This document shows positions 51,478-64,000 of a stretch of 64,000 nt of DNA, piece after piece. Source of the DNA: Trichoplax sp. H2 (lineage: Eukaryota > Placozoa > Uniplacotomia > Trichoplacea). The stretch lies in NCBI GenBank assembly GCA_003344405.1, contig NOWV01000062.1, positions 1 to 64,000 of the forward strand, read 5' to 3'. Within the stretch, counting starts at the first letter, position 1. Every line of letters begins with the position of its first letter. Both the position numbers and the translations under genes were made by a program. The notes beneath the pieces were generated by a model. That model was not told the DNA's origin. It saw only the letters and a list, made by a program, of their open reading frames with translations, and ran no database searches.

Positions 51478-53878
51478 ATGTTTACAAATGCAAAACGAAT
51501 TGAAGAAAAAACTGGCCGATTTGGCCGAGGTAGATTCGAATACTTACAAGCTCTTGTGACTGAATTTCAAGATACACATAAAGATGGTATGTGAAAATAG
51601 TCGTATACAAGCGAACAAATTATAAGTATACAATTCGTCTAGGAAATCTTCTCTAGCTAATGCTTTTGAAAGTATTGATAAAAGTAAATTGCATAGAACT
51701 GGTCGTATTGGATGATTTGATTGGACAGTTTTTATCAATTAAAATGAAAAATCACAACATAGAAGCTATCCAATTGTTTTCAACGTCTCTGCTGCAATAG
51801 AAGCTCTAGGCAACTTTCCTTCTCTTGCTATTATTTTGGAAGTAATTGTACAATAGTTTTAGTAAAACTCCTCGTATTGGATCATTCGATAAAATAGATT
51901 CTATTAATGAACGAAGAATTGTAATATAGATGCTATCTAATGTTTTTAAAACACCTTCTCTATTGTGAAATAACCTCTATGAAACTTCTATAGCTGATAC
52001 GCTTAAAGTGGGTTGCAAAGTAATTATAATACAACTCATCGTAGTGGATAGTTGGATAGAATAGATTCTAGTAATCACAGAAGAATCGTAATAGAGAAGC
52101 TATGGAATGCTTTCATCTTCTCTACTGAAAAAAAAGCTCTATAGAACCTCTATAGCCGATATGTTGAAAGTGGTTGCAAAATAATCTTAATATAACTCAT
52201 CGTATTGGATAATTCGATAGAGTAGATTCTACTAATATAATTAAAGAAAAATCGTAATATTTTTATAAAAGCTATCTAATTTATTTGATCTCTCTGTCTA
52301 ATGCTTGTTCAAGCATTTGCAAAACAACTTTAAAGGAACTTCTCCTATCGGATAGTTTCAAATCGAATATTGTCCATTAATTTGATGAGGGGTCGTAATG
52401 ATGACATTATTTTTTTTTGTTTATGATTAATATAGAATCCAGGGAACAAATCCTAGCTAACCTAGCTAATTTTGCATATGATCCAATCAATTATGACTAC
52501 TTAAGGCAACTCAATGTAACTGATTTATTTATAGGTAAGTACTGAAGTACGCAATAGCGACTACTTTACATGTTCCTACGTATATGGAGTTATAAATATA
52601 ACATCTCCTTTACGGTCATGATACATCATCATTTGACTATTCAGATCGAAAACCTGCTCAACGTGTTGATAATGTAATTACAATATTTACTTACGTATGA
52701 ATGTATGGTGGACGTAATTTAGAAATTACCTTTAAAATTTGTAACTCTTGTAAATGTACTTCCTATCTTGTTAATATTTGACCTTAACTCTATCATACTG
52801 AATGTCGTAAGTCCTGTAAACCATTCACTATCTAAGCATCAGTTATGTATATGCTACTATATACTTGAATAGCTGGTTGCGAAATACCTATGTAGAATGC
52901 ATGTATCCTTACAAACGAGATAACTGCCCTGCTAATTATCATTTTTCTCTTGATTAATTCAGACATGCTAACAGAATCGAATGACAAACTTATTCAATTT
53001 GGTATTGGCGGACTTTGTAATCTTTGCTTAGGTAACGTTAAATCTTTAATACCCAAGACTTGTTGATAAAATTTGAAGTACTTGCAAGTCTTATAGATTT
53101 GCATTACCAGATGGTAGATATCGAAATAATCTCAGATGTAGACTTGTTATCCATAATCTAATAAATTAGTAAATTCTCGGATAATCTCCTGGTTACAGCC
53201 GCTGAAGCTGTTCTATTGTAACTAAATTGTAAATGTAATACTGAATATGCTTATACTTTGATCAGATAAAGAAAATCGCGATATTATAATAGCCAACGAT
53301 GGACTATCCTTAATAACTAATTGCTTATCAAGGTAAAGTAAAGTAAATACCTATACTATATATACCGTCAACAGACGTAGTTCTACTGTAATACTACAAT
53401 TCCGTCTTGAATCCTGTCTATTTTTATTTCTAGTGAAAATGAAGAAACAGTTATCAATGCAATTTCAACTTTATATTATCTTGTATGTCCAGAAACCAAG
53501 AGCAGTAAGTCTATTGAAACCGTAGGTGATAACTTACGGTATCCTTTTCATAGCAAACAGATAGAGCACTTAAGCACTAAATTGATCACTCAGTATTAGC
53601 TAATTATTGCAATTTATATTTCACTTTTATCGGTATAAAGAAATAGTAATAGAATCTATTATAGGATATATGGAGGGTTATGCTTCATCGAGTAATCCTC
53701 GAATTGCAAATCTAGCCCAGATATTTCTACAGGTACATGTATGCAAAATATGCTAAACTCAAAGTAGAGGTAATTTTTGATAACATGCATGTAGTGCCAA
53801 TTGCTCATGTGTATCGCTAAACTTGACATAAATTTTGTACTCGGACAGGACCATTGCAATAAAATTTCTTCAAGATAG
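51478..53878 (+). CDS. ARMC7: armadillo repeat-containing protein 7
   Basis: Seven exons (51478-51586, 52436-52534, 52963-53031, 53266-53332, 53434-53504, 53647-53732, 53849-53878) join in phase to 176 residues; the human protein has about 198. Family signatures are [12 protein letters not shown] (exon 1), [12 protein letters not shown] (exon 2), [10 protein letters not shown] (exon 3), [15 protein letters not shown] (exon 5) and NLAQIFLQ (exon 6). These form short ARM-type helical repeats. The final exon is only nine codons before TAG and lacks the longer vertebrate tail. ARMC7 is conserved in animals and has been found with spliceosomal proteins; its exact job is not settled. It is convergent with the SGSM3-like gene. 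Introns are short except intron 1, which is filled by a tandem repeat. Confidence 0.92.
51700..52390. repeat. ~165-bp tandem array in ARMC7 intron 1
   Basis: The landmark CGTATTGGATAATTCGATAGA and its variants lie at 51703, 51873, 52040 and 52201, with a partial copy near 52353. Between them, copies share AAGAATCGTAATATAGA.GCTAT, CTTCTCTA, CTCTATAGAACCTCTATAGC and GTTGCAAA.TAAT. There are about four and a half diverged copies, making up most of the intron. Confidence 0.75.
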
Positions 53879-54800
53879 CAAAAATCTCAGTAAATCAGAG
53901 TTTTCGGAAGGCAATATTTTGGTATACGAGTATATATGTACTTTATTGTTTTATTATTGTTAAGATTAACATAAATCTCTGAACAACTATCCGATAATGA
54001 TAAATTCGATTTAATAATATCGCTGTAATATAAACATTGACATTTTCTTTGGAGCATTCTAATATAGCAATTTAAAATAAGCTTTCATCTGTGTACAGTA
54101 TTTCAAAGAAATCTTCAAAAATACTTTAACGATTTTGTTATCTCGAAACTTAACTAAATTTACTATAATCGATACTCTATTCTGAGTAGCGTTACGTTGA
54201 TATACTGTCTATTTAATTCAATATTTAAATAAATATAAACCTTATCATATAGTATAATATGCCTAAATTCTACGTAAATTTGTCTAAAATTTCATTTTAT
54301 ATGTATTTCAAGCAATCCAACGATTGCATCATTGTACAAGCTGTTTTAATAACATTGTACAGACATATCGTGTCAAATATATAACCGGCCAGCAAAATAT
54401 AGGCCTTTGGTTAATGCCTACCAATATTCATATTTGTATATTAAAACAGCCGTAGTAGTCATGTATGGTTGACATCAAGTAGCTACATGACGTCGTCCTT
54501 TATCGTGTAAACTGTATACTAATCTTCAAATTTTTTACTTACTGCATATTTGTTTCCTTGAATAACGTTGCTCACATGTTATGAGCGTATAAGAAAAAAA
54601 TAATTAAATTCAGATTTAGTTTAGCAAAGCGTAAAGAAAATGAGGTAACCAAGAATTTACAAATCCCAGCTAAAAAGGTGATGTTTTAACAACATATCGC
54701 AGAGATTCTGTTTCATTGGAACATTAGTCTAGAATAAAGAAGAATATGCTAAGGAACAGTGATAAAAGAGTGGTACAGTATTTCCATTAATTGATTAAGG
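53879..54800. other. tail-to-tail intergenic between ARMC7 and SGSM3-like gene
   Basis: AT-rich. It holds one inverted repeat, GCTGTTTTAATA at 54340-54351 against TATTAAAACAGC at 54439-54450 (perfect 12-base arms, about 111 bases overall). A further terminal exon of the SGSM3-like gene could lie here but is not convincing. Confidence 0.5.
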
Positions 54801-57800
54801 TCAAAAAGTTAGGTGTACATAACAATTAATATTTACATCTTTCGAAACTTCGTAATCTGCGGATAAGTTGAAAGAGAAATTCGATAAAACTCTACAAAAC
54901 AAGATGAAACTTTGTTAAAAAGATTACGTCATAGAATAAAATAAATAGCTTCCTTAGATTTAGTAATACTGTTTGGAACAAAATCGACGTACCTTAATTC
55001 ACACTTAATTTGTATCCATCCAGGACTACGCAGAAATGATGCGGCTTCGTACCTTTGTCGCGATAATACAACAGCAAGTAATAGATGAATATTATTTATT
55101 GTAATATTCTATAGATTATGCTAGTAAAGTAATATTTTTGTATACCATTTCGCTACTACTTCTTCACAAGAACAAAGAATTTCTAGCCATAGATGCAAAA
55201 CTTGCTCGCTACATTCAAATTATTATATTAAAATTAGCTGACATATTTTACGGAAATGAACAGTAAAGTAATATCAAACATTTCTTACTTTAGTCCGATG
55301 CAGATGAGAGATCGAAACTAAGATTTGTCCCCAAAAATAAACAAATTATAATCACTCAACATTGTAAGGAACTTTTATATTGTCCTATAATGATATACGT
55401 AATATCCACATCTAGTAGTACTACAGTAGACGATACCTTCATATCCATACTCGCGTGCAATTGATCGTGTGTTATATTTACGGAATGTACAGCCTATAAA
55501 GCATGAAATTGACATAATATCAACAAATATTGAATCTATCATGTGTATTTCTAATAACAACTAGAGAATTACAGTAAAATAGTCGAATCTTTATTTAGAA
55601 ATTCTTGAAACATGATGTGTGTGATATGAATAACTTCTCACAATGACTCCTCGAATAGATTGCAAGAATGAAGAAAGTTAATGTTTCTATTAAATGTAAT
55701 AATTCGGAACTATTTACCCGGTATAATATCTCTTCAGGAGTTAATACTCTGCCGTCTTCATCTAGCCTGAATAATGAAATTTTGGGTTATTAATGCAACA
55801 TTACCAGAGGTAGAAACTTTAAATTGAAAAAATCTGTGAGAATACTCCATGACGTAGTCGATTTTGATTACTTACTTATATGTTTTACATAATACAAGGC
55901 GAGAAAAGACCGAGTGGTAATCTCTTTCTATTTCTTTAATGCTAGCCTACAAAATGAAGTCATATATAGATAACATAAAAATTTATATTCTACATAAAAA
56001 CCTAATATAATCAGAGGTTTAAACGCAAGGAATACTTTAAAGCTTAACCTTGAATTATACTAATACATGAATACTATTAAGGGAAAAATTACTAAAACGA
56101 ACCTATAATATTAACATTTGCACTATTTATTTCAGAAGGTTAAGCATACCTCTTCTATAAAAGCCCATGGGTGACATTTTGCTCCTAGGACAGACGGCTT
56201 AGTTATTCCATGCTGAAAGACCGCTAAGAGAGCATCACATAATCTGTAAATGTGAGCATAAAATCGTTTAGACTTCGTAAATCATGTACAGGAGATCAAA
56301 AGAATTGCATAAATGTGATGTTTACTTTGGAAATTACCTACAATTAATTAATCTGTCATATCTACGCGTAATAATATTTGATGACATCAGTTGTATTATA
56401 AATAATTTACCTGCCACGTACTAATGGAACGATAACATCGGTAATTTTGTCATCACCAGCAGCATTATACTAAAAATTATAAAATAAAAAAGTTAATTGC
56501 TGCAAATAGTGTGCCTGCAATTTAAATAAATGATCGTCTTGTTAACTAATCCTGCCCGAACCTCTTTACTTCTTTCATCAAGGAGTTCAACAAATTTAGC
56601 AGGAAACCAGCCTGAAAAAAGAATTCATATTATTTTAAATATAACGTGGAAAGAAATTGAAAATGTTTTTAAAACAGCATATTATTTAGAGCTATTCCAG
56701 TACCTTTTAAACCGTTCAGCTCTCCAACCCAGCAGTGATCATCCGATTGTGAAATTATCTGTAGTTTTTTTTATATTAAAATCAATAGGTTACCCTTGTA
56801 ACGACAAAATTCAACCGTAATTATCTGTTAGCTTGAATGCTCACTGTTATGATATCGTTTTTTCTGAAGCCTAATTCATTATCATCATGTCCGTCAAAAT
56901 CTAGTATGGCTCTAGCACGACGAAGTCGGTTCCTATAAAATTTTTTAGTATAATTAAATAGCTTTTCCATTTGTAGCAAAGTATGATACATCAGTTCGTG
57001 TTTAACAGATGCTTACCTTGATACAGTAGCAAACTGTTCGTAATCACGCCTGTGGCTTTCTACTGAGTAGTCCGGGACTAGTGCCTTTATAGCAAATCAA
57101 ACAAGATTGGATAAAAGGCAATGAATGATATAGATATGACACTAATTTTGAGTTAATATTTCTGAGAAAAGGGTCATAGAATGAGCAAGAAATAGCTTAA
57201 AATTTGATAGTATAACGATAATGTCCTAAAATTTATTTTGCACCAACCTTTTTCGATTTTGCAGCCTGAAAATGCCTAGCAACTTGCATGATACATTCTC
57301 GTAGATTTGCTACTAATTCTTAGTATTAGAAACATTATTAAAAGTATTAAAATAACTTCATCTCTGATTGGTCCTTTTAGAGATATTCTTAAGTTAGGAT
57401 GCTACAATACCAGTTTGCCTGACGTTTTTCGTTTTAGCCCAGTTTGCTGATTGCTTTTTTCTTGTAAGACAGCTTGCTAAGTAGATGTAAGAAAATTGTA
57501 AGATTAGAAATTAAAATCGAAAAGATATTTACTTGCAATAATAAAAGTATGTTAATCATTTATACATAATATGTCACCCAAGAAACCGTTTTTTCTTCTT
57601 CTGTAATCCTCAATATTTCGTTGTTTCATTTGCTAATGCGTTGCATATAATTATTAAACAATTAACAACCAAAAGCATACTGAATCTCCAGAATACTTGT
57701 TTACACGCTAACCGATTTCGATAATGTTTCCCCGTCGTCGTTCGTAAGTAATGATCCTAATTCAGCAACAAGTAAATCTAGAAACTTTCGACGGCTGATC

Positions 57801-60617
57801 TCAATAGTATCTACTGATAGATCACCTGCGATTGTATAAGAAGCCTGATAAAGTAAATAAATAAAATACATAATTTTAGTGTTACGACTTGCATGATTAC
57901 ATCAAAATATTATTTAAGTCAGCAAGTCTGTTAAAATACCAAATTGCTATTAACTTAATATCAAATTTAGCGCATCATTAAAGCATAAAAGGCGTATTTA
58001 CTTCTATCAGCTTTTCAACATCGTCTACGTCTAATGGAATGTCAGAAAGCATGTTGAATATCTCAGCAGAATTGTCTAAAGATAGTAAATCTTTTTGCTA
58101 TAACCATTTGATAAAGTAAAACAGCAGATTAGTGGATATGAAGTCGCATAGCTAAGTAGATTAGTAAGAATAAGCTGTAAAATACTTACTCTTAAATGTA
58201 GCATACCAAGTGTAAACTTAAACAGAGCTATGGAGCCCTCATAAAGATATAAATCCCAAAGGCGCAAAAGGACCTACACATATAAGGTTCAATGTATTTA
58301 GAGTAAACTGCAGACTGTTAGGATTAGATACTTGATAAATCCTACAGATATTTTAAATAGTGCTACGTACTCTAGTCTGTACTACACTGGCAAATGCGGT
58401 CAGGAACCAATGTAAGCAAATCAGAGATAATTCTAAGACGAAATGAACAGTATAGCATTGTTATTATAAAAGGTTACAGAAAGTACTTAAATAATTATAT
58501 ATGATAATCATATGACCATATGGTTAGTTTACGTAATGATAATTGTAATTATACCGATATCATTGTTTTTAAGAGCTATATCCAGTTCAGGTAATTTTTC
58601 TGTTACAAGCTTACGCAAAACTCTTTGATCAGCCTACAGAGGTTCATTAACAAAACAAGACAACACAAATTTCATTACGGAAGTATAGATTTATGAGATG
58701 AAGTAGGAGTAAATAGAGATTTGCAAATGATTATTTTCTGAGGAGAAATTTCTAATAATACCTGTACTCCAATTAATGTGCTTGAATAATAGGAAGAAGG
58801 CATTAAATCCTCCATAACTGTAGCTAGCAGCCAAAAAGCGTCTTCTTCTTCAAGAAATAGTAGGAAAGAAGCTGCAACCTATTTAGTATTTAGTGAATTG
58901 ATACAATATTGCTCGGTATGCTTTGGCAACGGAATTTCTCTGACAACGAAAGATGCAAACATAAAACCTTGAAGAGTCTTACCATTCCTGTGCCTTGGCA
59001 ATATCCAATATCGGGATATAACCACGCGATGCCTTTCAAAATCCTCCTAAGTTTTGTAATTCCTGGACTATATACGCTATTAAAGCAGGCATTTGTTGGC
59101 ATAGTTCTTAAGAGGTCCTGCAATTGATTAAAAATAAAGTGTTTCTAAGTTAGATGTCGAAATAACTTTGAATAAAGCTGTTTGTGCAATACTGTTCATT
59201 TTGTTGATTCTATTTTAAAGTATTTATCTATATAATCTACAATTGTTCTACCATTAAGAATACGGTAGTTTATTTTTTCATGAATTAGATATAGCTTATA
59301 AAGCGAATCGAGATTAGTAATGTTGTTCCCTATTACCTTTTCGATCTGCTTTGAAGAGAGAGCTGTACTATCGGACGTCGCACGAATAATTTCCTATCGA
59401 ATTTCAATAGGATAATTTATGATTATATTTACATTCAATTGACCTAAAAGGATACACAGCTATTGCAGTAAAGTTGGGTTTAACCTGGTATGATATATCA
59501 TTAGATTGTTTCTTCTTCAAAGCTCCTGATATTCTCATCCATAACTATTTTTAAATTTCGTAACGAAAATTGATTAGTATCTAAGTATAGCATTAAAAGA
59601 ACAATGTTATTAAATAGTAATGTACCTGCTGCCTATAAGAATGTGGAATTCCTTCTTTCAGTAATGAGTGCAATTTATCGGAGCGAGGGAGCATGGGATC
59701 TATCTGTAGATTAGTGCAACAATATTCGATATTAGAATTATTCCATAAGAATGAGAGTATTTTTCAATTATTATAATTTTGCTGGAAATACTTGAGCAAT
59801 AATGTACCTTATCCCATGTAAGCGCCTCTAGTTGGCCATTTTGTGTAAATTCTAAATATGCTTGCCATCGTAGCTTTAATGATGAATCTTCATTAGCAAG
59901 AGAACTTCTTGTTGGTTCCAGACCTGTTATGTAACGCAAAAAGGGTAAAAAGTTGCAAATATTATCTAAAATACCGACGTGATTGCTTATTGGCGATGTA
60001 ACTACCGTTAAAGAAATAAAAATTATAGGCCATACTGGTATCAATGAAGTACAATATTTACAAGAAGCTTTATTTGAGAGCGACTCCTGTATCATTTACC
60101 TTTATTTTCTACAAGAAATCCAAATTCATCATAAGAAAAGTCGGGCGGTGAATAACCTTCCTCACTCTACGGAGACGGTAGCATATATTAAATTTCATAT
60201 CACGTAAAGATTTTCAAACTTAAGTTGCTATGAGTTCTACTGCTACGCTATCATCAATCATGGCATATTACACTATATGTTGTACAAATAACTGCACCAT
60301 TACAAATAGTTCATTAATTAAAGTTATAGAGAAATTTTTCTTCTATAAGCACTATACAGTATACGACAATACGATAATGTACTCCGAAATTAATAAGCCT
60401 ATGATAATGAAGAGATTTCTGATTCTAATTTTGTTGTTTTTAATTTTAAGATAAATCATGTATTTACCAAATTTGTTTTCATTAAAATTTCTTGAGGCCA
60501 CATATTAGGAATTAATGCCGAAAATGGACCACCAGGTGTTGGTTCATATCTCTCGTCATCATATTTAGGCTTGAGCTGAGCTGATTTCCTCCGTGGCATA
60601 AGTGAGCTATTACTCAT
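54801..60617 (-). CDS. SGSM3: small G-protein signalling modulator 3-like Rab GAP (TBC-SH3-RUN)
   Basis: Twenty-nine exons join in phase to 749 residues: 60617-60468, 60166-60100, 59923-59808, 59703-59626, 59544-59485, 59393-59337, 59117-58983, 58878-58762, 58633-58555, 58432-58371, 58273-58190, 58097-58002, 57844-57713, 57632-57587, 57476-57411, 57318-57248, 57084-57017, 56932-56845, 56758-56704, 56611-56562, 56469-56411, 56243-56150, 55946-55876, 55766-55718, 55493-55437, 55317-55289, 55208-55146, 55052-54993, 54891-54801. The N-terminus has [15 protein letters not shown]. The TBC domain (about 125-330) keeps both catalytic fingers: IEKDLLR (R180) and YCQGTG (Q217). The SH3 domain is near 500-557 (ALYDF-like [34 protein letters not shown]); a RUN domain follows (about 578-740). 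In the family it acts as a Rab GAP in membrane traffic. The Met at 60617 is tentative, since the open frame extends to an acceptor at 60677. The last exon ends differently from vertebrates. Confidence 0.93.
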
Positions 60618-60739
60618 TGTAAAACCATTTTGTTGCAAATCAGCAAAGGATTCAGCAATAAATCCACTTGACGGTACTGTACAAATAATATATAAAAATG
60701 ATGTAATTGAGAGGCCAAAAGATATTATTGATATCAAAT

Positions 60740-61289
60740 TATAATATCATTTTTAAATATTATCATTACATAATTCTATCAATAGAGTAAGGTATGTCGA
60801 CTAATAAGATGTAATTTTTATTTTTTTTTTATAACAGAATTGGCTAAGAGAGGCGATAATTTTTATAGTACAGCAGCGTATTAAAATCACTGCAGAAAGT
60901 GTTAGTTGAACATGGTGTTAAAACAGAGACATACAATTATTACTCTTTTAATTGGCTACTGTTGATTTTACTAAGGAAAGATTAGAATAAGAGTAACGAA
61001 TAAAACATTTTATAATTTAACTACCGTCTTTTACAGTATAAAGCAGTAGGTAGATTTCTACAGGAGTTATTATTTTATTCGTATCGACAGCTTGCTGAGT
61101 GTTGAGTTTTAAAAATTTCTTACACCATAAGAAGGATAGAGTACGGTAGATAGGCATTATTTAAAGAGTTGCTATTTATTAATGAATTTCAACACGATAC
61201 TGTATCAATCCGTTAATATAATGATAATTTTTGATTGACTTTGCTAATTACTGTATTTATAAATGTACAGTATTATCGTCCATATTAGA
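60740..61289. other. intergenic upstream of SGSM3-like gene, nothing recognised
   Basis: AT-rich with a T-run at about 60815-60830. No coding frame or known element. The promoter of the SGSM3-like gene is expected here. Confidence 0.5.
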
Positions 61290-61970
61290 TCGATCTTGAT
61301 GGCCCCTAGCCAACGGTTGCCTACTTCTAGTTTAAGTGCGTCGACAATTTTTTTTATACACTTGTCGTAAAATGGAGATGAACGGACACATTACGTTAAA
61401 GAGATTGCTTGATTTTAAATGTTGATCAAGTACAAGTAGACAATCGTCTGCTAATGATTTGCTTGTCGTTGGTTTGTAGATATTTTAGTAAGTCTGAAGA
61501 AAATGAAGATGAATGATCTACCGAATTAGAGAGGATTACTTAGTTATTGAATGTCGATCAATTACGATCAAAATAATTTTCTACTTGTAGTTAGTAGACT
61601 ACGATTGATCAAGTACAAGTAAACCATCGTCTGCTAATGATTTATTTGTGGTTGGTTTGTAGATATTTTAGTAAGTCTGAAGAAAATGAAGATGAATGAT
61701 CTACCGAATTAAAGAGGATGACTTAGTTATGGAATGTTGATCAATTAGGATTAAATGATTTTCTACTTGTAGTTAGTAGACTACGTAGATATTTAAAAAA
61801 AAATTGAGGGTCCAACTACTGAAGGGATTAAGCACTGCATACAAAGTACAAGTAAACAGTTGCCTACTTCCACTGGATATGTAGACCTATTTGTTCATTG
61901 GAAGAAAAATAGGAATGAATGATCAATTCTATTTATGAAAGCGATTGCTTGGTATTGAATGCTAATCAGA
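61290..61970. repeat. 183-bp tandem repeat, two near-identical and two decayed copies
   Basis: TTGATCAAGTACAAGTA begins copies at 61422 and 61605 (period 183). These share CATCGTCTGCTAATGATT, TTGGTTTGTAGATATTTTAG, GAAGATGAATGATCTACCG and TTCTACTTGTAGTTAGTAG almost without change. Sequences on either side (about 61290-61420 and 61840-61970) carry the same landmarks in diverged form, so the two middle copies duplicated recently within an older array. Confidence 0.8.
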
Positions 61971-62979
61971 TTTGCGATTCATATTAGTCAATTATCTTGT
62001 ACTTTTGGTAGTCTGTAAGAGACAGGATGTAATTATAGCCATAATCCCATGGTGGATTATGGCATCAATGGCAGTAAATTATTATTTTATTATCATTGGC
62101 TATATCCATTTATTCAACTCAGCCATTGCACAAGTAGTAGAAATCGTATGCAGAATTTCATCAAGGCGTTCAATAAATAAATAACGTACTGTGCAATATG
62201 TTATGTTAACCACGAGTTTATGATGGATATTGATTGTCATCGACTGGACAGTAAGGCAAGTCTACATAGAATAGAGTAACGAAATTTCTCCTAGACGTAT
62301 GTTGAAATAGGCCTTTAATTCTAATTATTGTAAGCCACTGATTTTTTGGCCATCAAAAAGGACACCCGCTCAATCTACAGTCTTTACAGAAAGTAGTTAA
62401 CCAAATGGCTGTAGTAGTTTCCTTTTCATATTAGTATCCCTTAACAAATCGATTCTGCCATCGTATGCTCATGAACTATTTTAACATACGTATTATGTAG
62501 CATTGCGTCAAATGTTTGTTACCGTAAATTAACTTTCCTTCTGCTTCACTAATGGAAATTGGAGTCGTAGACTTGTATAGAACATATAGACACGAACAGG
62601 ATCAGCAAATTCAATGGAGTAATTTAAGTTTGCTGAAGATCGCTGAATTCAATGGAGTAATTCAAGTTTGCTGAAGATCGAACAGTCTGTTGATGGGCTT
62701 TCTATAGTGGTCATAACATGACATGTTTATTTAATTCTTGCAGAAAGGTACATATTGATCCGATTTTGAAATCATCTAGCTGGACTTTATGTACATTTTC
62801 AATATGTCCCTATTTCAATGTCATGATGATAGACATATGTAGTGTATCTATGCCTATCTCGTGGTAATCCACAGTTCAGCATGGCTTTTACTACCATTCA
62901 ATTTGTATAAAAGAAATGATAAATAGAAAAAAAAAAAACACCAGACGTAGCCATGGCATTTAGATTGTGCTATCCTTCA
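61971..62979. other. intergenic, one short duplication, no gene recognised
   Basis: The block AATTCAATGGAGTAATT.AAG with TTTGCTGAAGATCG occurs twice in a row (about 62610 and 62646). An A-run (12 A) lies near 62928-62939 but nothing before it looks like a retroposed gene. No protein-like frame was seen. Confidence 0.5.
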
Positions 62980-64000
62980 TTACTCGATTTTCGACTATCC
63001 TACCGGCCATTTCAAAGTATCTTTACGAGATAGAATGGATTTTAAATGAATTGAATCGGTTTTCGATTTCTCTTATATATGGATCCATTAAATAGGATTG
63101 TCAATCCATTCTTAACTAGTGTACCGGCTATGTTAAAAAAAAAGGATCCGTATGTTTAGGCTAAAATCAACTTTGAACGAGATAGAATTTCAATTCTATA
63201 ATCGGATTGAGCAGATTACCCCTTTTACATCGATGATATGTCCATGGAATACAGCAGTAATTTGATTCTTGGCTACTATACCTGATATGTAAAAGTATCG
63301 ATTTATTGACCATGGAATCAATTTTGAATGAAATCGATTTTCCATTTTATTGTCGTATTGACTACTTTTACATTGATGATATATCAAATTGAATATGGTA
63401 GAGTAAATGGACTTTTTGCTAGTCTATCGTCTATGTAAAAGTACGCGTATGTTCACCATGAAATCAATCTTTTAATGAGTAGTATTTTAATTCTGTTTTA
63501 GTATTGAACAGGCTGCCCATTCCTTTTTTACATGGATGATAAATCAATTTCTAGTGAATCGATTCTTGACTGTTCTTGTATGTCGATGATGGAAGAGTAT
63601 GTTCACAGAATGACAGATTGATATTAGAGGAGTGAATTTTATTATTTTTGGGGAATGAATTCAATTTTCATTCCGTCATAAGACTAATTAGACCGTCGAT
63701 TTTTCTATTCCCTACGGGTAGATCATCTACTGTACTGTGTTTATCGATTCTTGACTGTCCTTCTAACCTATGTCAAAGTAGATTCAATTTAAGGACTTGT
63801 AGGAGAAAAAATTCTTGCTTAAAAGTGGCTGTTCACTGGCGAGGATACTATTGTAGTAGAGTAAAATGGATAAGTTCATTTAATCCATTGAAAGCCAATT
63901 TTGCCACAGTAGGCAATAGACTGTACATCCCTCCATTAACATGGATCTTCTATCCAACATTGAATCGTATTTACATCGTCATGTCAATTAATTTAATTAT
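62980..64000. repeat. ~147-bp degenerate tandem array running to the window edge
   Basis: Shared landmarks are TACCGGCTATGT.AAAAGTA, GTATGTT.ACCATGAAATCAA, ATTTTAATTCTGTTTTAGTATTG, CCTTTTTACATCGATGATA and GATTCTTGACT. Unit starts lie near 62994, 63121, 63280, 63427, 63574 and 63757. The array probably continues past the end of the window. No coding content. Confidence 0.65.

Noticed and set aside
55375-55560. 61-codon minus frame taken as one exon
   Set aside because: Only 55493-55437 is coding, in the frame matching the SGSM3 RUN domain; the longer frame extends into intron.
62925-62940. A-run of 12, a possible retroposon tail
   Set aside because: No upstream coding remnant and no flanking target-site duplication was visible.

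Overview
This is a window of eukaryotic nuclear DNA, AT-rich throughout. Genes carry many short introns with GT..AG boundaries. The gene set is animal: axonemal outer-arm dynein, an ETO/RUNX1T1-type TAFH+MYND co-repressor, an SGSM3-type TBC-SH3-RUN protein, a FAM227 protein, ARMC7, mitochondrial acyl carrier protein and mitochondrial PGP synthase. The compact genes, near-vertebrate protein lengths and a kinesin-light-chain-like TPR fragment suggest an early-branching metazoan. A placozoan (Trichoplax/Hoilungia type) is my best guess, as an inference only.

Layout. 1-9.0 kb: no recognisable gene, but several private repeats, including three 213-bp tandem units at 7.37-8.0 kb. 9.09-11.2 kb (+): NDUFAB1. 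12.4-18.2 kb (-): FAM227-like gene, 17 exons. 18.2-19.4 kb: divergent promoter region with RFX X-box-like sites and TACTGTA repeats. 19.4-22.8 kb (+): PGS1. 23.5-39.4 kb (-): outer-arm beta-type dynein heavy chain (DNAH9/11/17 group), 14 small 5' exons followed by one uninterrupted 10.86-kb exon. 39.4-41.6 kb: X-box-like sites and a 180-bp repeat array. 41.6-42.6 kb (+): broken TPR gene. 43.9-45.9 kb (-): TAFH/MYND co-repressor. 45.9-51.5 kb: repeats. 51.5-53.9 kb (+): ARMC7. 54.8-60.6 kb (-): SGSM3-like gene, 29 exons. 60.7-64 kb: two further tandem arrays.

How genes relate. NDUFAB1 and PGS1 both encode mitochondrial proteins, and each has a dense cluster of TACTGTA/TACAGTA words just upstream of its start. 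The dynein gene and FAM227 both have RFX X-box-like palindromes upstream, as expected for genes of motile cilia. The other genes look like unrelated neighbours. All multi-exon models were built by hand from splice signals, reading-frame phase and family similarity. Coding exons join in phase in every model, but first exons and some last exons are less certain.
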